DNA of 64,000 bases, taken from positions 46,243 through 110,242 of the forward strand of contig CAZBOW010000005.1 in the NCBI GenBank assembly GCA_964493635.1, written 5' to 3'. The notes below the pieces were generated by a model. The model worked only from the letters and a program-made list of their open reading frames with translations. It searched no databases and was not told the origin of the DNA. Position numbers and translations under genes: made by a program. The DNA comes from OLB6 sp964493635 (GTDB lineage: Bacteria > Bacteroidota > Ignavibacteria > Kapaibacteriales > Kapaibacteriaceae). Positions 8,764 through 17,168 of the stretch are shown piece by piece (position 1 is the stretch's first letter; each line of letters starts with the position of its first letter).

Positions 8764-10155
8764 GTGGCAGAACTCATGATTCTTGGTGGCGCCGAGGAAA
8801 TCGGTGCTAATGCGTGTTATCTGGAACTGGATGGCACCGGAATCCTGATTGATGCCGGGCTTCATCCTCGGCTGCGTACCGCCGAGGCATTTCCGGATCT
8901 GGAGGCCTTGGAAGGGCGGCCTGTAGATCTTCTGGTGGTTACCCATGCGCACACCGACCACCTTGGTGGTGTTCCATTTGTGATGAGGCGCTATCCCCAC
9001 GTGCGGACACTCATGACACGAGCCACGCGCGACCTTTCACACATCATGCTGCACAACGGCGGCCGCCTGTTGCGCTCGGAGGTTACCGGGCACGTTCCCC
9101 GCGAGGCCCTGGAATACTATACTCCGGAACAGATCGAACTCGTTCGGGAATCGTTTACGGCAACCGATTACACCGAAGTCTCGTTGATGCGTGGATACAC
9201 CGGGGGCTCCGATGTGCGCCTATCCCTGCACCCCTCTGGCCATATTCTTGGTTCGGCTGGTGTAGTGATCGAGCATCAGGGCCGCCGCTACCTGCACACC
9301 GGCGACGTTCAGTTTTTGGATCAACAGGTGATGAAGGGGGCTCAGTTGCCGCGGACCCATGCCGATGTGGTGATTACAGAAGCAACGAACTGCGCCAGCG
9401 AACCCATCGACTATTCCACAGAGACGAAGAAGCTCGCTGCGTTTATCAACAGTGTGACGGCGGCGAATGGGTCGGTGTTGATCCCATCCTTTGCCCTGGG
9501 AAAAACCCAGGAGATTCTCACCCTGCTGTATCGGCTGATGCGAAGAGGAACCATTCCCCACCTTCCTATCTACTCGGGAGGTATGGGTGTGGCGGTGAAC
9601 AAGGTGTACGACCACTACTGCTATGCTGAACCAGTTCGCCAACCTGGATTCGAAATCAGCGATATTCCTCAACGGTCCCTCCCGATGCGACACTTCGCAA
9701 AAGGCGACTACCTGAAGGAGCCCTCCATCGTGGTGGCCTCCTCGGGTATGCTCAGCAAAGGCACAGCATCCTATCGGCTGGCGTTAGAGTGGTTCCGAGA
9801 ACCTTCGTTCGGTATTGCCTTTATCGGCTACCAGGATCCTACTACCCCTGGCTACAGTGTTCTGCATTCGGAATATCAGAAGCCGTTCGACCTTGCAGGA
9901 CGCACCGTGCAGCGATCCTGTCGTATCGAACGGCTTCGATTCAGTGCCCATACCAATAGAGACCCACTGGTAGACTTCATCAGTGACGTGCGTCCCTCTG
10001 CCGTGGTGATCACGCACGGAGAGACCGAGGCCTGTGACGCCCTGGCTCTGGCTGTGCGCGATCGCTTACCGGGAGTACGCATCATTATTCCGCGCAAAGG
10101 CGTAGCCTATCAACTTGTCGGGAATCTCAGCGAACAATCGGTAGCATCTGTGTAG
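8764..10155 (+). CDS. Beta-CASP metallo-beta-lactamase family ribonuclease/exonuclease-like protein
   Basis: A 463-aa protein of the YSH1/CPSF-like beta-CASP group. The metal site is HAHTDHLGG (HxHxDH at 61-66), with later HPSGHILGSAG, the beta-CASP part (STETKKL, SGGMGV, ASSGMLSKGTA) and the terminal FSAHT and THGE motifs. Homologues process RNA as 5'-exo or endonucleases; no KH or C-terminal RNA-binding domain is evident, so the substrate is inferred. The GTG at 8764 is used; an ATG at 8776 is an alternative. Its 3' end overlaps the convergent T9SS-tail gene by 29 bp. Confidence 0.88.
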   Translation: MAELMILGGAEEIGANACYLELDGTGILIDAGLHPRLRTAEAFPDLEALEGRPVDLLVVTHAHTDHLGGVPFVMRRYPHVRTLMTRATRDLSHIMLHNGGRLLRSEVTGHVPREALEYYTPEQIELVRESFTATDYTEVSLMRGYTGGSDVRLSLHPSGHILGSAGVVIEHQGRRYLHTGDVQFLDQQVMKGAQLPRTHADVVITEATNCASEPIDYSTETKKLAAFINSVTAANGSVLIPSFALGKTQEILTLLYRLMRRGTIPHLPIYSGGMGVAVNKVYDHYCYAEPVRQPGFEISDIPQRSLPMRHFAKGDYLKEPSIVVASSGMLSKGTASYRLALEWFREPSFGIAFIGYQDPTTPGYSVLHSEYQKPFDLAGRTVQRSCRIERLRFSAHTNRDPLVDFISDVRPSAVVITHGETEACDALALAVRDRLPGVRIIIPRKGVAYQLVGNLSEQSVASV

Positions 10156-10747
10156 CAATCACGGACGTTGGGCCGAGCAGCTGCACATGATGGATGCCGA
10201 CGGGTAGGTCGCTGATGTCGATCTGAACGCTTGTTTGTCCAGGATGGAGATTCCATGATCCCAATCGTTGTTGCTTGGTATCGTAGATCTCGATCATCAC
10301 CGCTGTTGTCGTGCGCCACGTAAGCGTCACATCGTTTGCTGCTGGCGCGGGTTGAATGGTTAGTCCTGGTGGATCCGACTGATGTTCGAGTGATGCAACC
10401 ATTGGCTGAGCCGGTGTAATGGGCACCCAGCTTCGGCTTCGGAGCGCACGGCGCGGTTGTGTATGGTCGCGAACAACAAACCGGTAGTGGTTTCCAGGCG
10501 GAAGGGTAGCAGGAATCTCCCACTCGTGAGGTGATGCCATTGCTGGGAGTCCGGTGGCTATCACCTCTTCGGACTGCGTATCGCCGTTCCACAGCGCTAG
10601 GTCTACAATTGGTGCCTGGAGGTCGTCGGCCCACTCAATGCGCACGGTATGACCGGGATGCAGTGGCTGAGACATTATACCTCCCGATGGTTCAATCTGT
10701 GCGAGTATCGGCACGGCCGTACTCAGCACCATAAGTACAAGTTTCAT
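10127..10747 (-). CDS. Secreted protein with Kre9/KNH-like domain and T9SS-type C-terminal tail
   Basis: A 206-aa exported protein (signal MKLVLMVLSTAVPILAQ). Residues about 25-110 read like a Kre9/KNH fold (HTVRIEWADD, VDLALWNGD, HEWEIPATLPPGNHYRFVVRD). The last about 75 residues resemble a type IX secretion sorting domain: an initial PAPAANDVTLTW, a middle IEIYDTKQQRLGSW and a final DLPVGIHHVQL. It is the last gene of a three-gene operon of exported proteins. Function is unknown; surface location is inferred from the tail. Confidence 0.75.
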   Translation of the reverse strand: MKLVLMVLSTAVPILAQIEPSGGIMSQPLHPGHTVRIEWADDLQAPIVDLALWNGDTQSEEVIATGLPAMASPHEWEIPATLPPGNHYRFVVRDHTQPRRALRSRSWVPITPAQPMVASLEHQSDPPGLTIQPAPAANDVTLTWRTTTAVMIEIYDTKQQRLGSWNLHPGQTSVQIDISDLPVGIHHVQLLGPTSVIATQMLPIVR

Positions 10748-10789
10748 GGTGGTTCTTTTGGTGTTAGTGTTGGTGTTGGTGTTGGTGGG
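10748..10789. repeat. Short (GGTGTT)n hexanucleotide tract between two secreted-protein genes
   Basis: On the plus strand the spacer reads as GGTGTTA GTGTTGGTGTTGGTGTTGGTG, that is about four imperfect GGTGTT units, between the stop of the 346-aa T9SS protein and the start of the 206-aa protein. It lies in the 5' leader of the downstream gene, where length variation could change spacing to the start codon. No protein is encoded here. Confidence 0.6.
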
Positions 10790-11830
10790 TTAGTGATGGT
10801 GGTAGTAGGGTAGCGCTACCACACTGGTACCACGCCACACCTGCACGAAATACACTCCGGGACTGAGTGTACAGGGGATATACGTAACAGGCTGTGGCTG
10901 TGGCACCGGATGTTGGACAACAACAGCTCCGCGCACATCGGTAACCTGTACAAGGGTTATCGGCGCAGAGGCAGGGTTGGCATGGACTTCGAGATGATGT
11001 TCACGGCCTCGAATCTCCGGCAGCGTGAAGCGGGAAGATGGATCAGCCGCGGATACGGGCTGTCGCAGATACCAAGCTTGAAATGGAACACTCCACGTTA
11101 TGCTTGGCCAGCACCCTCCTTGGATCGTAATCACATTTGATCGCCAGTCCGGCTGATTGAACTCGCGGATCTGCGACAGGTAGTCTGGCATCGACCAATG
11201 AGAGAACACCCAGTCTCCCGATCGCAACGGTGCCGAGATTTCCACGCCTTCCATGATGGTGAAGCGATAGTTCAGTAGGGAGTCGAACCCATCAATCAGG
11301 GGCGTGATACGAGTGGAGTCCTCGAGCGACATCGCCCATGTGGATATGCCAAGCCGGTCCTTGACATCAAAGAAGAACTCGTTTTTCTGTGTTGTGTCGC
11401 CCGTCCAGTACCCGCATTCAAGCTGAAGCGTATATACGATTCCGGGGTTTGTTGTGGGGTTTGGTGGAACCCGGGCTTGCAGACGTTGGTCGGGAATGAT
11501 GTACAGCTTCCGTGCAGATCGGTCGATGATCCAATGAGCCGGAAACTCGGTATAACCGGTGTTTGGGGCATTAAGGCCATTCGCATATAGCTTGCCGGGC
11601 ACGCTATACGGAGCATTGGGATGCTTCTCCGGAAGCGGGTCGTCAAGTCCATCTTCCAGAACAACGATGATTGTGTCCGGACATGCCCCCAATTGCTGCT
11701 GTGACAATCCAGAGATGGTGAAGAATTGGCAGCGAAACTCTGAGTTTCGGGGGTCCTGTGCTGAGCACACGGATATCGAGACCACACCAAGCATTGCTGT
11801 GGCGAGGAGTGTAGCGAAGAGCCTATTCAT
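10790..11830 (-). CDS. Secreted protein with T9SS type A-like sorting domain
   Basis: A 346-aa product starting MNRLFATLLATAMLGVVSISVCSAQ, a clear signal peptide. The ATG at 11830 is preceded by CAGGAGGCACT, a good ribosome site; a longer reading frame upstream overlaps the previous gene and is not believed. The central part is unrecognised. The end has the hallmarks of a Por/T9SS sorting domain: LEVHANPASAPITLVQVTDVRG then TLSPGVYFVQVWRG. The three histidines at the extreme C-terminus are encoded by a repetitive GTGATGGTGG stretch. It lies 17 bp downstream of the 1085-aa secreted protein and is probably translated from the same mRNA. Confidence 0.8.
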   Translation of the reverse strand: MNRLFATLLATAMLGVVSISVCSAQDPRNSEFRCQFFTISGLSQQQLGACPDTIIVVLEDGLDDPLPEKHPNAPYSVPGKLYANGLNAPNTGYTEFPAHWIIDRSARKLYIIPDQRLQARVPPNPTTNPGIVYTLQLECGYWTGDTTQKNEFFFDVKDRLGISTWAMSLEDSTRITPLIDGFDSLLNYRFTIMEGVEISAPLRSGDWVFSHWSMPDYLSQIREFNQPDWRSNVITIQGGCWPSITWSVPFQAWYLRQPVSAADPSSRFTLPEIRGREHHLEVHANPASAPITLVQVTDVRGAVVVQHPVPQPQPVTYIPCTLSPGVYFVQVWRGTSVVALPYYHHH

Positions 11831-11847
11831 AGTGCCTCCTGGTACAG

Positions 11848-14800
11848 TTAGCGGACTACCGCCTTCATTGGAAGAAAACGTGACCGAAATCGATAGGTGG
11901 CATTGGAGTGACGAATCGTGACATATGGTGCTGTTGCCGTCTTTGTTCCCCACATCGTAGATCGTCCCTCGAGGAAGGTAGCCTCTCCCAAGTGCTGATC
12001 TTCCTCGTCGGGGGTTAGGATTGTGCGGAGGGCTGTAACTCCTACACCGAGCAGCTCCATAACTAACTGCTCACTGCTGATGTTGCCTCCCGTGTAGGGC
12101 TGCTGATACTTCTCGATTCGTTGCTCAAGATCGTCTAGGACCATCGGCAGGCGATTGATCAAGCAATCATCAACGTCCTTGCAGTCCTCATCGTACGACA
12201 CCACGTTCAGCCAAGGCACGTCGGCATGGTCCATCCAGTTTGGCTCGGCAAACACGACACGGTTGCCAAACGAGTAAGCAGGGCCCTTATCCGAGTAGGG
12301 AATAGTGCACTCGTTGGGAGGAATGCCTTGTTGTTCATCGCAAATGGGGATTCTCTTAACCGTGCTGCGGACGTTGTGGAAACCGTCCTTGGCGATGTTT
12401 GCTCCATAGAGCACGTGGTAGGTCTCGCCGGCATTTTCCAGGAACAGGAAGTCCGGATCGCCGTCGTAGTCGAAGCGTACTTGGTCCCATTCCACAAACA
12501 ATGGGGGTAGCTCCATACTGCTTAGGAGAATGTTAGCGTCTGTACGCAGAGGTATGCCATCCAGAGACGTAATCGAGCTAAACAGGCGCAGGATGTTATC
12601 GCCACCATACAGGGTTTGCTGTCGGGGGCTGGTTTGTGGGTCGCAGAGCCGAAAGACGAGGGTTGTGGGTAGCCGACCGTCTAACGGCTCAAATGAGACG
12701 TGCTCGTCGTTATACGTGTAAAACGTGTGGTCGAGCGGTGTCATCGAGGGATCATTTGGGAGGATGTTCCCCCTGGACGACACCATGGCACCGCGGTTGT
12801 AGAGGGTTCGGACGTCGACCGGTTGTGTAAACACCACCTTGATCTCCGCCCCGAAGTTTGGGATGTACTCCATGTGCCGTCCCCCAAAGGGCTCATCCTC
12901 TTCACGTTCGCGCAGTTGTTCGGGCGCACGATACCGGAACTCCCACGTTGCCTTCGACCGGTCTGAACCATTGCGGACACGTACCGTCATGCCAATTGCT
13001 TCGATTCCGAAGTCCTGACGGAAGCAGGCTCGTAGACGGATTTCCCGTTCTTGGAGCGGGTTTCCAGCACACGTGGTACCGATAAAGAGGGCCAATGGCT
13101 CGTCGACCACCAACTGGTACACGCTTACCGTCTCGTTCGAGGACACAAGTGTTGGAATCACGTATCCAGGCAGATCCTGAAAGAACCTCCAGAGTAGCTG
13201 TCGCTGCGTAAAGGTTCTGCAGGTAAATCGTACGGCATCACCGCAACGGAACTCATAGAGGTTATAGGCAACGCGCTGATTGTCCTCGCATACTGTCGAG
13301 ACAAGCCGCTCCCAGTGATCTGTTCCTGTCACGCTTTTCACTCGTCGCGAAACCTCTACGTATTCTCCGCTGCGAGGCCGTCGGCCGATGATGCGTGTGT
13401 TGGGATCATCGGTGTTCATCACGATGTGCTCCATCCTCAGCAGGATGGGCTTCCGCTCGATATAGAAGATGATGGCATTCTCTGGACTGGTCAGGGGGGC
13501 CGTTACGCAGAGATCGTTTGCCGGATCAATCCAGACGGTGGTCCCACTGGCGGTAATGGTGTAGCCGATGATTTGCCAACATGGCTGTGCTTGGATGCAG
13601 ACCTCCTCAGTCCGCGTCTTAACATCCTCGAATTCTCGGCGAGTGGTGAAGAATGCGCCGTCATGATGGTCGTAGCCTGGTTCCGGGTTTGGCGTTGTGA
13701 TCGACGCCACAAGGCGATACTGCTCGCCAATGGGACTGTTGGTGGGATTGTTGGGGTTTACGTTGGGGGTAAAACCCGGCGTCAAGACGGTGTTGCGTCC
13801 AGTAGCGGCTTGGACGGCTTGTAGATGTTGAGCCAGAGGCAGGTTTACGACGATCGCGGGGGAGGGGCTGGCGTGCAGAATGGAGGAGGGGGCAGACCAC
13901 GCTGCAAAGCGATAACTGCTGTCGGGCCGTGCAACAAGCCGCATGCTCGCTGTTTCCGGTCCAAAGCCGAGTACAAGGGTGTCAGTTACTCGGGCACGCA
14001 GATTATCTGCTTGATCATAGATCTCAACCACACCACCATCCCCCGCTACGATCGTCATAGAGATCGAATCGATCTTGTCAACGATCGCGGTAATAGGGAT
14101 CTTCGCAAGTAACAGATCACATGAAATTGTTACATCGGTATGGGTCTCTAGATTTAGGTTCTCAACCGGTGTTTTCCACCCCACAAACCGATATAACCCA
14201 CGCTGGTATTCCAGTGGGGCCAGAAGTGTGGCCAGAGAGTAGTTCCCGGCCGTGATTGTACGATCCAGACTGTCGTACATGGCAATCAGATCATCCGGCA
14301 GCGTGTCGCCATCCTTCTCAATCACACTGAAATCAAGCCTTCCAGCCGATCGCACCTGTGAGAGGATCTCGTGCCGGTCCAGGGGGTCGCCCGTATGCGA
14401 GGAGGGGTCCACCACGAGGTTCACGAGGGCTCCTGGGGGCCACCCACCGTCCGGGGGCAGCAGACGCATCGAGGAACCTCTCACCTCAACAGGGCACGAG
14501 ATGGGGGCCGAAAAAGCCTGATTTGTTACATCATACACCCTAACGAGTCGCTCCGGGTGCTCCCACCCACGTGCAACATCACCCGAAAAATGGATGTCTA
14601 TCGGCTCCTTGCAGCCGAGGTAGGGGGCTTTATCGAGTGTGGTCGATAGGTAGCGGGGGATCTCCGCAGCTGTGGTAAATCGCCAGGTGACCTCCGGAAG
14701 GACTACGGGGCCGGCAATGGGTCGGGCTACGTAAGCCATTACACCACTTACAGTTACGCGGTATGTGGTGTTGGCAGCAAGGTGATACGGGCGAAATGTC

Positions 14801-15105
14801 AGGGTGTGGTGATCCACCAAGGCATAGCGCCCGTGCAGGGGTGTGCCGGGGCCCTGATCCTCCACAAGGGTTACCGTGGGAACCGATAAGCCCCCTACCG
14901 TATGATCCGGATACCCAAACGAAATGCTCTCCGGAAGAAGAGAATCCGCACAGGTTACGGTGATGACAGGTTGGTTGGACACATCAACCAGACCGTCGCG
15001 GGGAAACTGAACCACCAAGCTGGGTGGTTGGGCGAGAAGTGATGGGGCTGTCCCAATGGTGGCACACATTGCAACCACAAACAGCAACCCGAGTGCAGAT
15101 CGCAT
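11848..15105 (-). CDS. Large secreted protein with N-terminal SbsA/Big_5-type Ig-like domain
   Basis: About 1,085 aa. The ATG at 15105 is chosen because GGAGGTCGCT precedes it ideally; the ATG at 15117 contains that Shine-Dalgarno within its own codons. A signal peptide (MRSALGLLFVVAMCATIGTAPSLLA) is followed by an SbsA-like Ig domain at about 25-135 (FPRDGLVDVSNQPVITVTC, TFRPYHLAANTTYRVTV, VTWRFTTA). A region at about 350-430 (ISMTIVAGDGGVVEIY, RPDSSYRFAAWS) looks like an InlB B-repeat/Big_9-type module. The C-terminal half, with several Cys pairs, is unrecognised. No T9SS tail is apparent in this protein although the next two genes have one. Likely an envelope or extracellular adhesin-like protein. 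Confidence 0.75.
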   Translation of the reverse strand: MRSALGLLFVVAMCATIGTAPSLLAQPPSLVVQFPRDGLVDVSNQPVITVTCADSLLPESISFGYPDHTVGGLSVPTVTLVEDQGPGTPLHGRYALVDHHTLTFRPYHLAANTTYRVTVSGVMAYVARPIAGPVVLPEVTWRFTTAAEIPRYLSTTLDKAPYLGCKEPIDIHFSGDVARGWEHPERLVRVYDVTNQAFSAPISCPVEVRGSSMRLLPPDGGWPPGALVNLVVDPSSHTGDPLDRHEILSQVRSAGRLDFSVIEKDGDTLPDDLIAMYDSLDRTITAGNYSLATLLAPLEYQRGLYRFVGWKTPVENLNLETHTDVTISCDLLLAKIPITAIVDKIDSISMTIVAGDGGVVEIYDQADNLRARVTDTLVLGFGPETASMRLVARPDSSYRFAAWSAPSSILHASPSPAIVVNLPLAQHLQAVQAATGRNTVLTPGFTPNVNPNNPTNSPIGEQYRLVASITTPNPEPGYDHHDGAFFTTRREFEDVKTRTEEVCIQAQPCWQIIGYTITASGTTVWIDPANDLCVTAPLTSPENAIIFYIERKPILLRMEHIVMNTDDPNTRIIGRRPRSGEYVEVSRRVKSVTGTDHWERLVSTVCEDNQRVAYNLYEFRCGDAVRFTCRTFTQRQLLWRFFQDLPGYVIPTLVSSNETVSVYQLVVDEPLALFIGTTCAGNPLQEREIRLRACFRQDFGIEAIGMTVRVRNGSDRSKATWEFRYRAPEQLREREEDEPFGGRHMEYIPNFGAEIKVVFTQPVDVRTLYNRGAMVSSRGNILPNDPSMTPLDHTFYTYNDEHVSFEPLDGRLPTTLVFRLCDPQTSPRQQTLYGGDNILRLFSSITSLDGIPLRTDANILLSSMELPPLFVEWDQVRFDYDGDPDFLFLENAGETYHVLYGANIAKDGFHNVRSTVKRIPICDEQQGIPPNECTIPYSDKGPAYSFGNRVVFAEPNWMDHADVPWLNVVSYDEDCKDVDDCLINRLPMVLDDLEQRIEKYQQPYTGGNISSEQLVMELLGVGVTALRTILTPDEEDQHLGEATFLEGRSTMWGTKTATAPYVTIRHSNATYRFRSRFLPMKAVVR

Positions 15106-15136
15106 AGCGACCTCCATAGAGTAGTGGGTGAAGAAG

Positions 15137-15160
15137 CCAGCCGATTGATGGGCTGGGTTT
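15137..15160 (-). terminator. Possible weak terminator hairpin between glutaminyl cyclase and the secreted-protein operon
   Basis: CCAGCC (15137-15142) and GGCTGG (15151-15156) can form a 6-bp stem with an 8-nt loop in the 91-bp spacer between two minus-strand genes. The tail on the minus strand is CTTCTTCACC rather than a U-run, so termination is uncertain. Confidence 0.3.
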
Positions 15161-15196
15161 TCACCGTACTGCTATGGATGTGGTTTGGGACGGTTG

Positions 15197-15997
15197 TCAG
15201 CGAATATCTACCTGAAAGAGATACGGCCAATGCTTTCCTGTAATGTAGATCGCGTTTGTAGTGCTGTCATAGGCGATGCCATTCATTACATCGGCCGTTG
15301 GAGTGCGATTGGCTTGTGGGTACACGGTAGTGAGGTCTATCAATTCTTCCACCGCCCCAGTTTCTGGATTGATGCAAACAAAACTGTCCGTCTTCCACAC
15401 GTTAGCCCAAATCCTACCATTGATCCATTCCAGTTCGTTCAGGCTGCTCTGAACGGATCCATTGTAGGTAACACTCAAGACACGAATAACACTAAAGTCT
15501 GCAGGGTCGCGAACAGTAATCAGGTTCGTTCCATTGCTCATGTACAGTAGTTTGCCGTCGGTAGTTAGACCCCACCCCTCTCCAAGATAGGGTATGCTAT
15601 CAATGCGATTGAAGGTGCTGGCATCATAGATGAAACAGCGTTGATTTAGCCAGGTGAGCTGGTATATGCGATCACCTACGAGTGCTAAACCCTCAGCGAA
15701 ATACTCATCTCCTAGGGGTACACGACGCAGCTCTTTACCAGTTACTAAATCAACCAAGCGCAGTGCGGACGAACCGTTAAGCCCAACACTCTCCAGCAGC
15801 TGTCCTTGATGGAATTGTAAGCCTTGAGTGAAGGCACGCTCGTCGTGCGGATATGTGGCAACAACGTGTGCAGTACGAATCGGCACAGCGCTTGCTACTG
15901 GCTCCCTGCGTTGTTCCGGCACGTCGACCTTCTCCGTTGAACATCCAGCCAGTAACCCAACCACCGCTACCGTAAGACCGAGAACGATTCTCTTCAT
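15197..15997 (-). CDS. Glutaminyl-peptide cyclotransferase (plant/bacterial QC type) lipoprotein
   Basis: A 266-aa product. The start at 15997 gives the lipoprotein signal MKRIVLGLTVAVVGLLAGCS (lipid Cys19); the 100-residue in-frame extension upstream overlaps the divergent gene and lacks plausible protein features. The body is the five-bladed beta-propeller of PF05096 glutaminyl cyclases: YPHDERAFTQGLQF, FAEGLALVGDRIYQLTW, YLGEGWGLTTDGKLLYMSNG, LNELEWINGRIWANVW and MNGIAYDSTTNAIYITGKHWPYLF. The enzyme converts N-terminal glutamine of exported proteins to pyroglutamate. Its ATG lies only 10 bp from the divergent L,D-transpeptidase ATG. Confidence 0.9.
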   Translation of the reverse strand: MKRIVLGLTVAVVGLLAGCSTEKVDVPEQRREPVASAVPIRTAHVVATYPHDERAFTQGLQFHQGQLLESVGLNGSSALRLVDLVTGKELRRVPLGDEYFAEGLALVGDRIYQLTWLNQRCFIYDASTFNRIDSIPYLGEGWGLTTDGKLLYMSNGTNLITVRDPADFSVIRVLSVTYNGSVQSSLNELEWINGRIWANVWKTDSFVCINPETGAVEELIDLTTVYPQANRTPTADVMNGIAYDSTTNAIYITGKHWPYLFQVDIR

Positions 15998-16007
15998 TCG
16001 GAAAAAT

Positions 16008-17168
16008 ATGAAGTCGCACGCCTTTCTGTGGTTTATTGTTCCGGTGATGTTCGCAGCCGGACTTACCGGTTGCGACCTCCAATCCGATGGTTCTGCAGGA
16101 ACGGTACCCCTGTCGGCCGAGCAGAGGGATTCGGTTCGCAAGGATTCGGTTCGCGCAGTGCGGAAAACGATGGGCGAGCAATACACCGACTCGCTGCGCA
16201 AGGTATTCCCACACATCCGGTACGAGCGCTTCACGGTTGCGAGTAAACACGACCTCGACAGCATCCGCCGGAGGTTTCGAAAAACAGATAGTAACTGGGT
16301 CAACTACCGTGCCTTCACAACAGTGAACCGGAAGGACATTCACTACGTTCGCATGGGCGACACAGTTCTGATTCCGGATACCCTCATGGAGGACCTCCGT
16401 GCGTATTCCGTGTTTCCGGCCTACTACGCCGGAGCTGACACGCTTCCCAAGATCGTACTGATCTCCAATGCCATGCAGTCCTATGCGTGCTACGAGTATG
16501 GTAAGCTGGTACGTTTTTCTGCCGTAAACTCCGGTGAAGAACGCAAGCCGACACTTCCCGGCAGATATGCCGTGAATTGGATAGATCGCCTCAGGAAGAG
16601 TTCGTTAGACTCCACATGGATCCTTCCCTATACGGTCAATTTCCACTTATATGCCGGCAGCGCCTTTCATCAGTTTGACATGCCGGGCCGGCCGGTGTCC
16701 CACAGCTGTGTGCGTCAGTTCTTGGCCGATGCAGAGTGGTTGTATAAGTGGGTGGATCGCGGGGCGGTGAACAAGGAAACGCGTCGCATTATCCCGATGA
16801 CGGGCACTCCCGTGCTCATCATCGACGTGTTTGATTTCACCCGGAAAAAGGGCGGCCCATGGCTAGACCTGACCAGCAACCGCGACATCGAATTAGACCT
16901 TCCGGAAGATCCCATGGCGGTGGAAGAAGCGTTGATTCCGATTTCCCAGATTCCGCATGTTGTACGCGGTGGCCTGCCGGATAAAACCCGCTACGTTACG
17001 GCCGAGGCCATTATCCGTGAGCGGGGCCACATTCGCGAGGGTGTGACACTTCGCGAGAGTATCGACTTCAACAAGCTTCGACGGGAACGGAGAGCACGTG
17101 AGGCTAAGAAGCGCGAAGCACTTCGGAAGTCGGAGTCGGAGTCGGATTCCGATTCTACTCAGCGATAA
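16008..17168 (+). CDS. L,D-transpeptidase (YkuD family) lipoprotein
   Basis: 386 aa from the ATG at 16008 (MKSHAFLWFIVPVMFAAGLTGCD, lipid Cys22). The YkuD catalytic centre is H221 (AFHQFDMPGRP) and SHSCVR at 231-236 with nucleophile C234. Family members form 3-3 peptidoglycan cross-links or attach proteins to peptidoglycan. Upstream of the domain is a charged helical stretch (RDSVRKDSVRAVRK). The C-terminus is a basic helix ending in a low-complexity SESESDSDS tail from a GAGTCG-type repeat. It starts back to back with the glutaminyl cyclase and ends 10 bp inside the convergent rarA. Confidence 0.9.
   Translation: MKSHAFLWFIVPVMFAAGLTGCDLQSDGSAGTVPLSAEQRDSVRKDSVRAVRKTMGEQYTDSLRKVFPHIRYERFTVASKHDLDSIRRRFRKTDSNWVNYRAFTTVNRKDIHYVRMGDTVLIPDTLMEDLRAYSVFPAYYAGADTLPKIVLISNAMQSYACYEYGKLVRFSAVNSGEERKPTLPGRYAVNWIDRLRKSSLDSTWILPYTVNFHLYAGSAFHQFDMPGRPVSHSCVRQFLADAEWLYKWVDRGAVNKETRRIIPMTGTPVLIIDVFDFTRKKGGPWLDLTSNRDIELDLPEDPMAVEEALIPISQIPHVVRGGLPDKTRYVTAEAIIRERGHIREGVTLRESIDFNKLRRERRAREAKKREALRKSESESDSDSTQR

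Noticed and set aside
15828..16007. 60-residue N-terminal extension of the L,D-transpeptidase
   Set aside because: It overlaps the glutaminyl cyclase coding sequence; the ATG at 16008 opens a proper lipoprotein signal.
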